NCBI GenBank assembly: GCA_914767715.1 | Contig: OU612069.1 | Span: forward strand, 14,071,387-14,135,386 | Length of the DNA stretch: 64,000 bases | Direction of reading: 5' to 3' | Source of the DNA: Membranipora membranacea | Lineage: Eukaryota > Bryozoa > Gymnolaemata > Cheilostomatida > Membraniporidae | Part shown: piece after piece, positions 8,764 to 19,502 of the stretch | How positions within the stretch are numbered: the first letter of the stretch is position 1 | How the letters are laid out: every line of letters starts with the position of its first letter | Program-made: the position numbers and the translations under genes | The notes under the pieces: generated by a model | Databases searched by the model: none | Seen by the model: only the letters and a program-made list of their open reading frames with translations | Told to the model about the DNA's origin: nothing

Positions 8764-11700
8764 ATGCTAGACACTTGTTTTGGATGTCAATATGACAAAC
8801 CTGGGCAAAGATCCCATATGGGAGATGGTGGTTGTCTGTCAACAGACATGAGGACCAACATTCATGTAAGAATGCTGACTTTACTGGTTAAGTTTCATTG
8901 TAGTGTGTTTTTTGTAAATTGCCCAAGATTTTTTTTTCAGTTTTTTTAGCGAAGATTAGGTCCACCCTGAGGGCGTGTCGAAAACGCTCATCTTTTAACT
9001 CATTATTTTCTTTTTGTAACCATCTGTGTTTGGGGTGTACCTCATTCAATAATCGTTGTAGAGACTAAATTTCAATGATGCGTGAACAGAGTATTGATTC
9101 ATATTTGGTTTAAAAAATTTTTTTTTTGCAATAAACAGTTTTAAATTGATAATGTTGTATTTTTGCATAAACAGCTGCATTTCAGTTTTAAGCAAACCAT
9201 TCATTTTTCATTTTGTTTCATTTTAGATGCCCAAGAGAATTGGAGGTGATGCGATGAGCTCCTATGCCAAACGTATGTTTCTTGACGATGAAGCTAAGGA
9301 GGTTAAATTGTCTGATGGTGCATATGATGATGAAATGGTAAGTAACTTTCATGAATTATTGCCTGATGCATAATTTGATGTGCGGGGATTAAATGGAGTG
9401 AAGTACATGTTATTGTAATTACTGTTACCATTGCTAGGCAACCTAGCATTGAATTGACTTGTATTGAATTGATAACTCCAAACTTGTTTGGTTTCAGGAA
9501 GAATTTGAGAATGAATTTCAGATACAGTGCCCAAAAAAAAGACCAGCTTCAAGTAAAGGGAAGTCCCCGGCAAAGAAACTAAAAAGAGTGAGTTATTAGA
9601 GTCTGTTTTTAATTCAATTCACATATTATAATGTACTACTTTTACAGCGTTATAATGCATAGTAACTACACATCTTATGTCAAAGTTTGATTGATGAGAA
9701 AGTCAGGTGAATAATGACCTGGCTGTTATTTCAAAGCAACACTCTGAAAATAGCTTGTTTCTCTTTTTGAAAGATTAATGTGTAATGAGCATGGAATTAT
9801 TCATTTCAGCTTGATAATGAAGTTGACGACGAACCTATTGTCCTATCGTCGGAAGACGACGAAAAAAGAGATGAGTTACATGCTTCCCACTCCAAGAAGC
9901 GCAAAGCTTATCAGCGGGTAAGCACATTTTACTTTAGATTATCAAAGTATCAAACTGTCATTCACGAGTGACTTTCATTGATGCATATTTATCTCCGACA
10001 AAGTCCAATGTGTATACCATCGTACCTAAGTGTGCTTGTTGTCCGCATTGCGTTGGACTTATTTTAAAAATTATTTTTTATAGATGTTCAGCGATAGTGA
10101 GGAGGAGAATGTTGATGGTAATGGTGATATGCTTGATGCACCGATTCCAAAACGAAAGAAAAAAACCATCCAACCATCCAAAAAGGTGACTCACGTTTCT
10201 TAACTTGCATTCCCAAATTATAAATGATACCATGCATCTAGTTTGGTGGTGTATCAAATCATTTTATCAGATTCCATCTCTCAACCCAAGGTATATCTGT
10301 GATCAATACATCCCTGTTTGAATTCATAATAATATACTCTCAAATAATTAAATAATTTTCTGATTATGATCATTTTAGAACATGACGAAGCTGAGTTTAA
10401 TTAAGCTCCCACTACCAAAAGTGGATGATGATGGAGAACTCCCTGACTTAGATGACGAAGAGCCGTCTACTTCGTCAGTTGTGAGGGAGTTCAAGCAACA
10501 ACGTGCAAAGAATTCCCAAAAGCCTAGCACCCCAGAGCCAACACCTCCACCACCACAACAAAGGCCCCTACTTCTACCACCAACTCCTCCAACAACTCAA
10601 TTTCCTGGACTAGTGGTTTTCCCTGTGAAGGTGGAGGCCTTTGATATTGATGACGTCGAACTAAACGTATGTTTTCCATTTATTGATTCTTCTTATCCTT
10701 CTCATGACAAACTCTCCACATTCATATCATATGTTTATCATAATTAGAGTATTAGCATAATCCTTAAAAATGGAATTCATATACATGTAAATTGCACATT
10801 ATAAATAGAGTATAACGACAATCCTTAAATATAACTTATATATTTACGATTATAGGAGGATGGTGACGTCTGGCACAAGTCGGACACACTCAGAAGACCA
10901 TTGAGCATCACTGCTCTTCACCAACTGTCGGAAGGATGTAAGTTTTATAAGTTGTTTCTTCTCTGAAGTGACTTTGCAAAAAAAGGACAACTGTAAAAAT
11001 GGTTAACTATTGGTATTGTGTTTAGTTTTGGGAGTTATGTTATGCAAGGATAGGACAACTACTAAATATTTAAACACTGTTATTGGACTTACACTGCACT
11101 ACATTGAGAATAGAATAAGTGACAAATGCTTCAGGTATTTTTGCAGTGGTGTCATTTCAAAGTATTGACAGCTGTTGTATGATGTGTCGTTTTACTATTG
11201 TCAAAATGTCATTATTTTTCTGTTGTTTTTGCAGTTATTAGCCCAAGGTACCAATACGGAACAAAAACAATCCGCGGGTATCAGGTTTCACCGGCAGTAT
11301 CTTCGCCGTTGGCACGGGCGCTTGCTGCAATAGAGAGCAAGTATGAGAAATGTTTTATGGGTACCAAGGTCAATAAACGTTTCAGAAGTCAGTATGCTCG
11401 TCTCAGGATAAGAGGAACACCAGAGAATACTGATACAGTGTGAGTAATAGTCTTCTTCTCTTCATTACCTATATACAGCTTTGATTTGCTAGTTGGCTTC
11501 GTAGTGTAGATTATAAAGTGACTCATTGTCATTTCTATCACATTTGCATGTAAAACCTTCACAAATCGATAAGTAATCCCCGAGTTTTTTTGTTGATTAG
11601 ATTATACAACTGTCAGCAGACACTCACACTCGAGGATGCATTGGAGCTAGGAGCAGCGTGCAAAGGAAACCAAACACGTGTATCATATGTTGTCCAGCTC

Positions 11701-11838
11701 GGACTGGCAACAATTGGAGAGGCAGTTAACATCATGCCAAAAATCAATATAGCAAGATTGGAGGAGATACTCCCCACAAGGTCAGGAAATCTTCCTAATC
11801 CCGTGGCAGACGGGTCTTTTGACTATCTGTCTTTATAG
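8764..11838 (+). CDS. intron-rich Polinton gene, nine coding exons, nuclear-type acidic/basic protein
   Basis: Coding exons: 8764-8865, 9227-9337, 9498-9587, 9810-9917, 10084-10185, 10379-10666, 10856-10937, 11235-11439 and 11601-11838. All borders are GT-AG, every phase agrees, and the total is 442 codons with the stop. The N-terminus carries CFGC, then a His and Cys within 17 residues, probably zinc-binding. The middle alternates acidic tracts with basic clusters (KKRKAYQR, PKRKKK) that look like nuclear signals. A proline-rich linker leads to a folded C-terminal domain of about 170 residues. A non-coding first exon with a TATA box probably precedes it. I do not recognise the family. Its place between ATPase and polymerase and its nuclear signals suggest an early regulatory or replication accessory protein. 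Nine coding exons are remarkable for a virus-like element. Confidence 0.82.
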
Positions 11839-11928
11839 TTATATTAGTTATTAGTTATATTTTCAACTTGTTTTTCTTCCTACTACTACACTCATTTAAT
11901 CTGTTTGGAAAGCAATAACACTTTATCA

Positions 11929-14900
11929 ATGTACATGTGCAAAGTGTGTTTAGTTGAGTTCTCAACCAAATCCAATCTCAATAGGCATTTTAAGACCAAA
12001 CACGACAAAAACTTTATCGGTTTTAAATGCGATAGCTGTGGCAGGAACTTTACCAGGCGCCACCAACTGAACTTACACAAGCAGAAGTGCTCGAAAGCAA
12101 TCAATTCTACTGTGTCAAGATCAGATGGTGCCTCCCAACAGATTGGCGGTGCAATCAATCACAATGACACAAATGAATCCACCCAGGTAGAAACCTTTGC
12201 ACATGCATCTCCTCTTAAAGACATCCTTAAGTCAAATTGGGAAGCCATCAAAACGTACTTTCGTTGTAGGAAAATTGTTGACATATTCAATTTCCGACTG
12301 ATAAATCAATCTGTGACAATATATGATGCTCTATGCAACCTTTGGCTTACAAAATTATCCAAACAAGTCAAGCTTCAATGCTGCTTAGGTTATGTGCTCA
12401 AAAACACCAATACCGATGAATTAAGATACTACCATAGTTCTGCAAACAACACGATGATTTTCGATAAGCCCATGACTATTAAATCATTAACAGACATGCA
12501 AGATGTTGCAGAGCTTCTAGAAAGTGTGGACTTATGTGAAAAGGCAAAAGCCAATCGACCCAACAGTTCATGGGGTGTCCTTCATGTAACAAATATATCA
12601 TTTTACCTGAGTAAACTTCCGTTTCCCAAGATTGGATCACCCGGTAACATTCCATCACATATCAAAAAACTGAAATGTGTCAAAACTCTAAAGAGGGGAG
12701 TAAACAACAAACCCATCTCTGATAATCTTTGTTTCTTCCGTGCTCTCTACTTGAAACAAAATTGCACTTGTAAAAAGCGATGTGACTGTTTATTTCCAAA
12801 AAGCAGTTTGGTAAAAATACATGACTTGCTCCATAGATTTGTTGAATACATTGGTGGATCTCTACCTTCAGCCTCTGAGTTCCAAGGGGTGACTTTAGAT
12901 GATTTGACATCTATCGAAAAGATTTTTGACCTCAAGATATCAGTATACAGCTTGTCAAGTGATGGAAACTGCACACTGTTGTTTCAATCATTCAGTAAGT
13001 CCAAAGTAGAGCTAAACTTGTGTATGGTTGGCAAACACTTCTGTTACATACAAGATATGTCAACTTTTTCTAAGTGTTTTACTTGCAAAACATGCAAGTT
13101 GAGCTTCCCTAGAAAAAATAACCTTCTGCGACATAGGAAAATTTGTGCTAAGCAGCAATCACGCTACAGATTTGATAAAGATGTATTTCACCCACCGGGT
13201 AATATCTTTGACGAGATAGAGAATAGGACAGGACTTACCATTCCTAATGAATTACGGTTTTATCCCTATCGTGTGACATTTGATATCGAGTGCTACTTAC
13301 CCAAGTCCACTTTAGAAAACACACCCAAGCTGACTTTTAACAATGACCACAAGCTCATGAGCATCAGTGTGTGTTCCAACATCCCTGGGTACCTTGATCC
13401 ATTTTGTTTAGTAAGTGATGGAGACACTGACACGCTTGTTAAAAAATTTGTCATTTACTTGTCTCATCTCAGTGATATTGCATACTCTCTGTGTCTAGAA
13501 AAAGTTTCCCCCCTGCTGGAAAAACTTGAGAGCTTAGATAGCATGCGCATGCAAACCGAATTAGAATACTCACAGAAACATTGGTCCCATCCCGCAAAAT
13601 ATCAATCCAATAGTATTGGTAGTCTTATCGAAAAGCTCAAAGACCACTTAGCGGAACTGCCAGTGGTCTCTTTTAACGGTCAAAAGTATGACTTAAATGT
13701 CATCCGTGCGCCTTTGATCCGTCACCTATGTCAAACAGATCAAATAAAATTTGCAATAAAAAGAAACAATTGTATGAAATGTATTAAAACCAAAAAATTA
13801 AAATTTGTAGATGCCACTAATTATATCGCGCCAGGATTTTCTTATGAGTCCTTCCTAAAAGCTTACAATTGTTCTGTGCAAAAAGGCTACTTCCCGTATG
13901 AATACATCACTTCTTTGGACATGCTTGATGCGACTACGTTACCCCCTCACTCTGCATTTTATTCATCCCTTAGACAGTCCAATATTACGCATGATGAATA
14001 CGACTACTGCAAAAAGATATGGCGTGATCACAATATGGAAACCATGCGTGATTTCCTGATATGGTACAACAATTTGGATGTGGTCCCATTTCTTGAGGCA
14101 CTTGAGAAACAGTCCTCTGTGTACATCTCAAAAGGTTTAGACATGCTCAAAGATGCTGTCAGTGTCCCATCACTTGCTACAAAATGGCTTTTCAAGGAGT
14201 CATTGACAAATGAATTTTCTATTCCACTCATATCTCAAAAAAATTCAGACTTACATAAGACAATCAGAGATAACATTGTTGGAGGGCCAGCACTTGTGTT
14301 TCATAGGTACCATGAGTGTGATAAAACCTATCTTAAGTCAAATAAATATGGTCAGCAGGCAAAAATTTGTAAACAGATAAAAGGCTATGATGCCAATAGT
14401 TTATATCTATATGCAGCGATGCAGCCTTTACCAACCGGCTGTATGATCAGACGACGATGTGACGAAAATTTCTATCCATGCTTTGTGGATGTTCGAGGGC
14501 GTTTAGCCAATGAGTGGCTTGAGTTCAATGCTCACTTGACAAAGACACATATCAGACACAAATATAACCAAGGTGAAATTTATTTGGGTCAGCATGCCTT
14601 ACCAGTTGATGGATTTTGCAAAGAAAATAACACCGTATACCAGTTTCACGGCTGTATTTTTCACGGATGCCCAATCCCACAATGCCCAAACACGAACAAT
14701 CAGGGAACAAATCCCATTAATGGTGTCCCTTATCAACAATTGTATCAGGACACAGTAGAAAAGGAGGGATATTTACAAAAGCTAGGTTTCAAAGTTGTCT
14801 CTATTTTTGAGTGCAAGTGGTTAGAACAAAAAAAATCATCTAGGATGGTCTCTAGATTTGTGAAAAAACTTTCTTTTAGAGATATGAGTGAAAAGAAATC

Positions 14901-16146
14901 GATGACTGAGAGTGAAATTATTTCAGCAATAGAATCAGAGAGCTTTTTTGGTCTTGTAGAATGTGATGTACATGTGCCAACTGATTTACAATCTAAGTTT
15001 CAGGAAATGCCACCAATTTTCAAAAATGTTAGCATCAGTCGGGAAGATCTCTCCCCTCTGATGAAGAACTTTGCGATTGAGAACAATCTGTATCGAACTC
15101 CACAGCGATCCCTCATTGGTAGTATGTTTGGTAAAAAAATTCTGGTATTAACATCTCTGCTGAAATGGTACATTGACCATGGACTAAAGATCTCGAAAAT
15201 TTACCAAATAGTTCAATTCAAAAAACATCGGTGTTTCCGTGAGTTTGGAGAAGCAATCTGTGATGAAAGAAGACAAGGTGATGGTGACCCCTCAACGAAG
15301 GTCAGATCTGACACCGCTAAGTTACAGGGTAACGCTATTTTTGGGGCCACTATAATTAATAAGGAACGGTTTACCGATATCAAATATACAACTGACCTCA
15401 AAACAGCTAACTCATATGTCAACAACAAAAATTTTATGTCTATAGAGGAGTTGGATGACGATGTATTTGAGATCGAGTTGAGTAAAAAGAAAATAAAACT
15501 TGATACTCCCATAATAATAGGCTTCTCTATTCTGCAAATTGCCAAGTTACGCATGCTGCAGTTCTATTATGATTTCATGCAAAAATTCTTTCACGATTCT
15601 TCTTTTGAGTATGTGTGCATGGATACCGATTCGGCCTATTTTGCTACATGTGGGGATTTGGAATCTTTGGTTCCCATGAACTTAAGACAACAGTATTTTG
15701 AAGAATTTGGTGAATGGTTTATCCCTGAATTCTGTGCGGAGCATAAAAAATCCTTCGTTGAGACTAAAGTTCAAGGTCTTCCATGGACCATGCAACCTTG
15801 CTGTAAGACTGTACATGTATATCATAAGCGAACACCTGGTTTGTTTAAAGAGGAGTTTTCAGGCACTGGGATCATTGCACTAAACGCCAAAACCTATCAC
15901 ACTTTCAATGCATCAACCAGTAAAACTAGCACTAAAGGAATAATGCGTAATTTGAATTCTTTCAACAAAGCACACTTTCTTGGCACACTTACCACCAAAA
16001 AACCTGTTTTTGGTACAAATAAAGGGATCATGAGAAAGAAAAACTCAATGGTCACATATACCCAATTAAGGTCTGGACTTTCTTTTTTCTACGCGAAACG
16101 GTTAGTTTGTGATGACGGTGTGTCTACTTCACCTATTAATTTATAG
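11929..16146 (+). CDS. polB: protein-primed family B DNA polymerase (Polinton pPolB)
   Basis: This enzyme replicates the element from its termini using protein priming. ATG at 11929 is chosen over an upstream in-frame TTG; the product is 1405 residues, typical for Polintons. Two C2H2-type fingers open the protein (residues about 4-54) and a third Cys/His finger lies near 386-407. The exonuclease motifs are FDIE (D452/E454), FNGQKYD (N583, D588) and YNNLD (D717). The polymerase motifs are YDANSLY (D821), KLQGNAIFG (K1131) and MDTDS (D1232/D1234). Between palm motifs sits FHGCIFHGCP...C near residue 907, the metal-binding endonuclease-like insert found in Polinton polymerases. No stop or frameshift is seen. 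It begins 90 bases after the preceding gene's stop and converges on the capsid block. Confidence 0.97.
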   Translation: MYMCKVCLVEFSTKSNLNRHFKTKHDKNFIGFKCDSCGRNFTRRHQLNLHKQKCSKAINSTVSRSDGASQQIGGAINHNDTNESTQVETFAHASPLKDILKSNWEAIKTYFRCRKIVDIFNFRLINQSVTIYDALCNLWLTKLSKQVKLQCCLGYVLKNTNTDELRYYHSSANNTMIFDKPMTIKSLTDMQDVAELLESVDLCEKAKANRPNSSWGVLHVTNISFYLSKLPFPKIGSPGNIPSHIKKLKCVKTLKRGVNNKPISDNLCFFRALYLKQNCTCKKRCDCLFPKSSLVKIHDLLHRFVEYIGGSLPSASEFQGVTLDDLTSIEKIFDLKISVYSLSSDGNCTLLFQSFSKSKVELNLCMVGKHFCYIQDMSTFSKCFTCKTCKLSFPRKNNLLRHRKICAKQQSRYRFDKDVFHPPGNIFDEIENRTGLTIPNELRFYPYRVTFDIECYLPKSTLENTPKLTFNNDHKLMSISVCSNIPGYLDPFCLVSDGDTDTLVKKFVIYLSHLSDIAYSLCLEKVSPLLEKLESLDSMRMQTELEYSQKHWSHPAKYQSNSIGSLIEKLKDHLAELPVVSFNGQKYDLNVIRAPLIRHLCQTDQIKFAIKRNNCMKCIKTKKLKFVDATNYIAPGFSYESFLKAYNCSVQKGYFPYEYITSLDMLDATTLPPHSAFYSSLRQSNITHDEYDYCKKIWRDHNMETMRDFLIWYNNLDVVPFLEALEKQSSVYISKGLDMLKDAVSVPSLATKWLFKESLTNEFSIPLISQKNSDLHKTIRDNIVGGPALVFHRYHECDKTYLKSNKYGQQAKICKQIKGYDANSLYLYAAMQPLPTGCMIRRRCDENFYPCFVDVRGRLANEWLEFNAHLTKTHIRHKYNQGEIYLGQHALPVDGFCKENNTVYQFHGCIFHGCPIPQCPNTNNQGTNPINGVPYQQLYQDTVEKEGYLQKLGFKVVSIFECKWLEQKKSSRMVSRFVKKLSFRDMSEKKSMTESEIISAIESESFFGLVECDVHVPTDLQSKFQEMPPIFKNVSISREDLSPLMKNFAIENNLYRTPQRSLIGSMFGKKILVLTSLLKWYIDHGLKISKIYQIVQFKKHRCFREFGEAICDERRQGDGDPSTKVRSDTAKLQGNAIFGATIINKERFTDIKYTTDLKTANSYVNNKNFMSIEELDDDVFEIELSKKKIKLDTPIIIGFSILQIAKLRMLQFYYDFMQKFFHDSSFEYVCMDTDSAYFATCGDLESLVPMNLRQQYFEEFGEWFIPEFCAEHKKSFVETKVQGLPWTMQPCCKTVHVYHKRTPGLFKEEFSGTGIIALNAKTYHTFNASTSKTSTKGIMRNLNSFNKAHFLGTLTTKKPVFGTNKGIMRKKNSMVTYTQLRSGLSFFYAKRLVCDDGVSTSPINL

Positions 16147-16407
16147 TGTATTATGAAATATATTGCGCTAAATACTATGCATGAACACTGATTTCTGAAC
16201 TCACCCTTGAATTTCTTTAAATGATAACATGTACATGCTTCCACTTATGGTGTCTATGCTTCTATGATATTTTTCTAATGTCTCACCTCCTTTTATCGTG
16301 ATGAGAAATGCTTACTCTTGTGGTTTATTAAACTTCCCATGTATATTCATTTGCATTTGTATTCCACATGGATGTTTACTGTATAAATCTGTGCTCTGTT
16401 AAAATAT

Positions 16408-16923
16408 TTATTGATTTTCATTATATAGCATATTTTTATCAAAAACTTCTACCTTTTTTTTTAAAATATTTCCAAAATAAAGGTCATTGATCACTTGGCT
16501 AACAATAAAGTCCCTCTCCCTTGATGAGTCAACTTGTCTCAATTTAGATAAAATATTTTTGTATGAGTAGTTTCTTGCTCGCATCAACAGAAAAATAAGA
16601 CAATATTGTCCACAAACTGTAGAAATCCCTTGCAATACATGTTTACTACGCTTTATTCTTCCCATTTGTTTTAGTTTGGTATCAATCAAAATATTTTGGA
16701 CAGTGTCTCCATATGAGTCAAAGTACTCTATGCTTCCGGAGTCTGTTATATTCACCGCGATCCAATGGCTTCCTGGCTGATGAGATTGGTCAAAGTTGAC
16801 AATATTCATTGATGGAATAAATATCTCGGTGTTCACAAATTCATCCAATGATTTAACACTCGGGTTCAGTCTTGATGTGTGCTCATCACTGTTCAAAATA
16901 TTCCTTAGCTGTTGTGAGTTCAT
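16408..16923 (-). CDS. adenain-like cysteine protease (capsid maturation)
   Basis: A 171-residue protease of the adenovirus/Ulp1 fold that would cleave capsid precursors. The catalytic set is in order: His53 in GSHWIAV, Asp69 in EYFDSYG, Gln98 in LQG and Cys104 in VCGQYC. The spacing and the cysteine before Gly agree with the adenain family. The start codon overlaps the stop of the major capsid gene in an ATGA (16920-16923), so expression by termination-reinitiation or from a shared transcript is likely. It is the last gene of the minus-strand block. Likely AATAAA signals on that strand lie close to the stop, near 16408 and 16323. Confidence 0.93.
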   Translation of the reverse strand: MNSQQLRNILNSDEHTSRLNPSVKSLDEFVNTEIFIPSMNIVNFDQSHQPGSHWIAVNITDSGSIEYFDSYGDTVQNILIDTKLKQMGRIKRSKHVLQGISTVCGQYCLIFLLMRARNYSYKNILSKLRQVDSSRERDFIVSQVINDLYFGNILKKKVEVFDKNMLYNENQ

Positions 16924-18269
16924 GATACCGATGCCAAACTTGCATTCCTCAATTCATCAATATTCAGTAATTCGTCATACTCATAGTAAACCATCAAATT
17001 GACAGTCTCATTCAGTGGTTGGGAGAAAGTAAGTTCTACTTTTGTGTCACTTATGCGCTGCAGATGGGTCCCTTCACCATGACACCAATCGCTTGTCAAA
17101 TCAAAAGCATAGAGACAAAGGCTGCTCTTAAAATGTTCTGGTGTTATCCCGTTACCTTGCTCTGTGAAGGTTTTCTCACACACTGTTTGAAGATTATGAT
17201 AAGCTCTCATATAGATATTCTTTTCAAAGTCAACTACTAGTGGTTTCTTCAGCGCATAGTTGTTGTTAACCATAACATTGATGGATGATAGGTGAAATGG
17301 TTCAAACTTAAATGGGGAGTGGTTGTAGGACCCATTCTTGGCAGAGTGCTTTACCATACCAAAAATGATCAGTTTGGGCTCCTGTTGGTTTGATAATACC
17401 GTAATTGTTTCACTTCCTCTTCCTGGTGAGATCGTAAAGAACTTGACATCCGACCCATTCATTACATACTTGGCTGGTGTTTTACGCAGAGTCTCAATAT
17501 GTGAGATGCTGACAGACGGATGCACTTCTAATCTTCTCATCAGCATTGATGCCTTAACAATCTCAATTTTGTAATCATGCGGATCCGTAACACCTTTAAT
17601 ATGTTGTAGGACAAATTGTGGGCTGTTAAATTGCAATTCAAACCTCATTGAAACCCCTGGCAACATATACTTTTTTTGCATGAAAATCGGGGAGTTCAAT
17701 CTTCCAATGAGGTCTAGTACTGGACTTCCCGCTAGCTTTGCAGCCCTTGCTTTCATTTTTGCGTCTTGAGTACCAGTTAATTGCTCAGAATGCTCCTCAA
17801 TCATGTCGTCTGATATCCATCCAACTGTTCGCAAATGGGTGTGCTTAGCTCCGTCATCATGATTCAAAATGTTGGTAAGAAATGCTTTGTGTGCATAATG
17901 TACATTATCTTCAACTTGTTTGTGATTAAGCAGTACTGAGAACTTAGAAATCAAGCTATGAAAAATCTGCTGTGATGGAGTTACAACAACTTTCGTTCCA
18001 TCAGTATCCAATTTAGTTCCATCTGAATTCTGAATCATGATCTGAAGATGAAGTAATGAGTTTGCAAGATCATAGTAGTGAGTATTGGATCCGGTTATTT
18101 CGAATGTCACTGGTTCTAAGCCTTGAGGATGCGTCTCTGGTGTTATCTCATGGATCTCAGATTCCTTAAGATTTGTGTTGACGTGAATGTTGTCAAAGAT
18201 CTGTAATTCATCCATAGCAATTTCCACAGCATGTTTGTCAAGTTTTTGATATTCACCTGTTGTTGTCAT
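16920..18269 (-). CDS. major capsid protein (double jelly-roll)
   Basis: A 449-residue protein that matches Polinton hexon-like major capsid proteins in length and in its C-terminal signature: an LYAFDLTSD segment, then a beta-rich stretch ending YYEYDELLNID and a conserved Arg-Asn shortly after. The sequence is beta-strand rich with two halves, as expected for a double jelly-roll. It sits in the usual order between the basic late protein (five bases upstream) and the protease (ATGA overlap). A fully open reading frame suggests the element could still form particles. The assignment rests on family resemblance, not on catalytic residues. Confidence 0.9.
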   Translation of the reverse strand: MTTTGEYQKLDKHAVEIAMDELQIFDNIHVNTNLKESEIHEITPETHPQGLEPVTFEITGSNTHYYDLANSLLHLQIMIQNSDGTKLDTDGTKVVVTPSQQIFHSLISKFSVLLNHKQVEDNVHYAHKAFLTNILNHDDGAKHTHLRTVGWISDDMIEEHSEQLTGTQDAKMKARAAKLAGSPVLDLIGRLNSPIFMQKKYMLPGVSMRFELQFNSPQFVLQHIKGVTDPHDYKIEIVKASMLMRRLEVHPSVSISHIETLRKTPAKYVMNGSDVKFFTISPGRGSETITVLSNQQEPKLIIFGMVKHSAKNGSYNHSPFKFEPFHLSSINVMVNNNYALKKPLVVDFEKNIYMRAYHNLQTVCEKTFTEQGNGITPEHFKSSLCLYAFDLTSDWCHGEGTHLQRISDTKVELTFSQPLNETVNLMVYYEYDELLNIDELRNASLASVS

Positions 18270-18274
18270 TTTGC

Positions 18275-18703
18275 CTATGAGAAAATGTCGCGCTTCTTCT
18301 GTAGCCGTCGCTTTTTATTGCCCTTCAAACCTCCCACAGCCAGTTTCCTCTTGACTCCTCCCCTTTTGCCTCCAGTTATGTCTGAGGTTAGAGTTCTAAT
18401 AAGTTTCTTCCCACCTAAGGTCAAATTTTTGACTGCAGCAGTGGAAAGTTTCTGTCCATCAATCAAATCAGAAGCAAAGTTAGCACCTGTCTTTAGTAGT
18501 TGCTTGCCAGCTGACTTTGCTACAGTTTTGAGAGTTGGCGCAAAACTTCTAAAAATACGCGTGAAGACACCTCCTAACCCATAGCCACGCTGTCTTGTTG
18601 CACCGCGAAATACAGGTATAAAGCCACCTTGTTGGTACGCATTTCCTTTGTAATGTTTATGTAATATGTTTGACGGGGTATCAAAGCTATATGATCTACT
18701 CAT
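18275..18703 (-). CDS. basic Polinton late protein (core/minor capsid type)
   Basis: A 142-residue, strongly basic protein. Residues 25-48 include FIPVFRGATRQRGYGLGGVF, a glycine/arginine-rich motif I recognise as typical of the small late protein next to the Polinton capsid genes and reminiscent of adenovirus core and minor capsid proteins. The C-terminus is lysine/arginine-rich (KRKLAVGGLKGNKKRRLQKKR), suitable for DNA binding or nuclear import. The start codon overlaps the penton stop by four bases (ATGA). The role in condensing DNA or linking it to the capsid is inferred. Confidence 0.78.
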   Translation of the reverse strand: MSRSYSFDTPSNILHKHYKGNAYQQGGFIPVFRGATRQRGYGLGGVFTRIFRSFAPTLKTVAKSAGKQLLKTGANFASDLIDGQKLSTAAVKNLTLGGKKLIRTLTSDITGGKRGGVKRKLAVGGLKGNKKRRLQKKRDIFS

Positions 18704-19455
18704 GGTTTGACTTTCCGGAAATGTAGCGTCACGTTTGTCTTTCCTTTCTCAAATGCAATTATTCCTCCATCGTCTCGCCTTATATTCACCTCCACTGTGT
18801 CTGTATGTGTGGAGGCAACTGGAACATATTGCACGTCTTGAAAAGTAACCCACTTAAATGTTGAGCTTTGGCGAGATGGCTCAGCCGGTACAACTCTGAG
18901 CAATGGCACCATTACGTCTCCAACCAATCTACGCTGAACAATATCTGTGTACACAAATAACCCAACCAAACCATCATTGATATCGCTAGCTGCGCCTGAC
19001 CAATGAACTCCATTTAGAAATAACTCGCCATGGTTTTTGTTAAAACCCATGATCTGTATTAGGTTTTCTGTGAAAGTCACACCGGCTACTTCATTACCCT
19101 TCACTGTTATAGCTGTTCTATCACGAAGCTCGTCATAGTATATACTTAAATTACCCGTGCACCCAGCATTGCTGATGACCTTTGTTATTTCGGAGACCAG
19201 CTTTTCAACAGAGGGGTAAAACCCATCGTGCAAACTGAACTCAGTCATTGTTCCGTTGGAGAATTTAATCCAAACCTTTGCATTCATGACATTTGGCCAT
19301 CTGGCAGGAAACTGAATTTCTGTCATTCCCACCTCCCAGGCACCATCATGAATTGGAAGTTTTGGGATTTTAGTCTTATATGAATGAAGTTTATTATCTG
19401 GAAAAAATTTTAAAGATGCATTTGATGGCAGAACTACATAAAATGAATTGCTCAT
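18700..19455 (-). CDS. penton (minor capsid, single jelly-roll)
   Basis: A 251-residue, beta-rich protein with the start MSNSFYVVLPSNAS typical of Polinton penton proteins. Further family features are a WEVGMTEIQFP segment near residue 40 and a VYTDIVQRRLVGDVMVPLLR stretch near residue 170. It would form the capsid vertices. It lies upstream of the basic late protein and major capsid genes in the order normal for the family, 47 bases after the integrase stop. The frame is open throughout. Confidence 0.9.
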   Translation of the reverse strand: MSNSFYVVLPSNASLKFFPDNKLHSYKTKIPKLPIHDGAWEVGMTEIQFPARWPNVMNAKVWIKFSNGTMTEFSLHDGFYPSVEKLVSEITKVISNAGCTGNLSIYYDELRDRTAITVKGNEVAGVTFTENLIQIMGFNKNHGELFLNGVHWSGAASDINDGLVGLFVYTDIVQRRLVGDVMVPLLRVVPAEPSRQSSTFKWVTFQDVQYVPVASTHTDTVEVNIRRDDGGIIAFEKGKTNVTLHFRKVKP

Positions 19456-19502
19456 GACTGCCCTGGAGTGCGTAGAGACAGTAAGTGAGGAGACAAAATT
19501 AT

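Noticed and set aside
11892-12158. Minus-strand and alternative-frame ORFs inside the polymerase, capsid and integrase genes
   Set aside because: Shadows of genes with clear motifs; no independent start context or domain.
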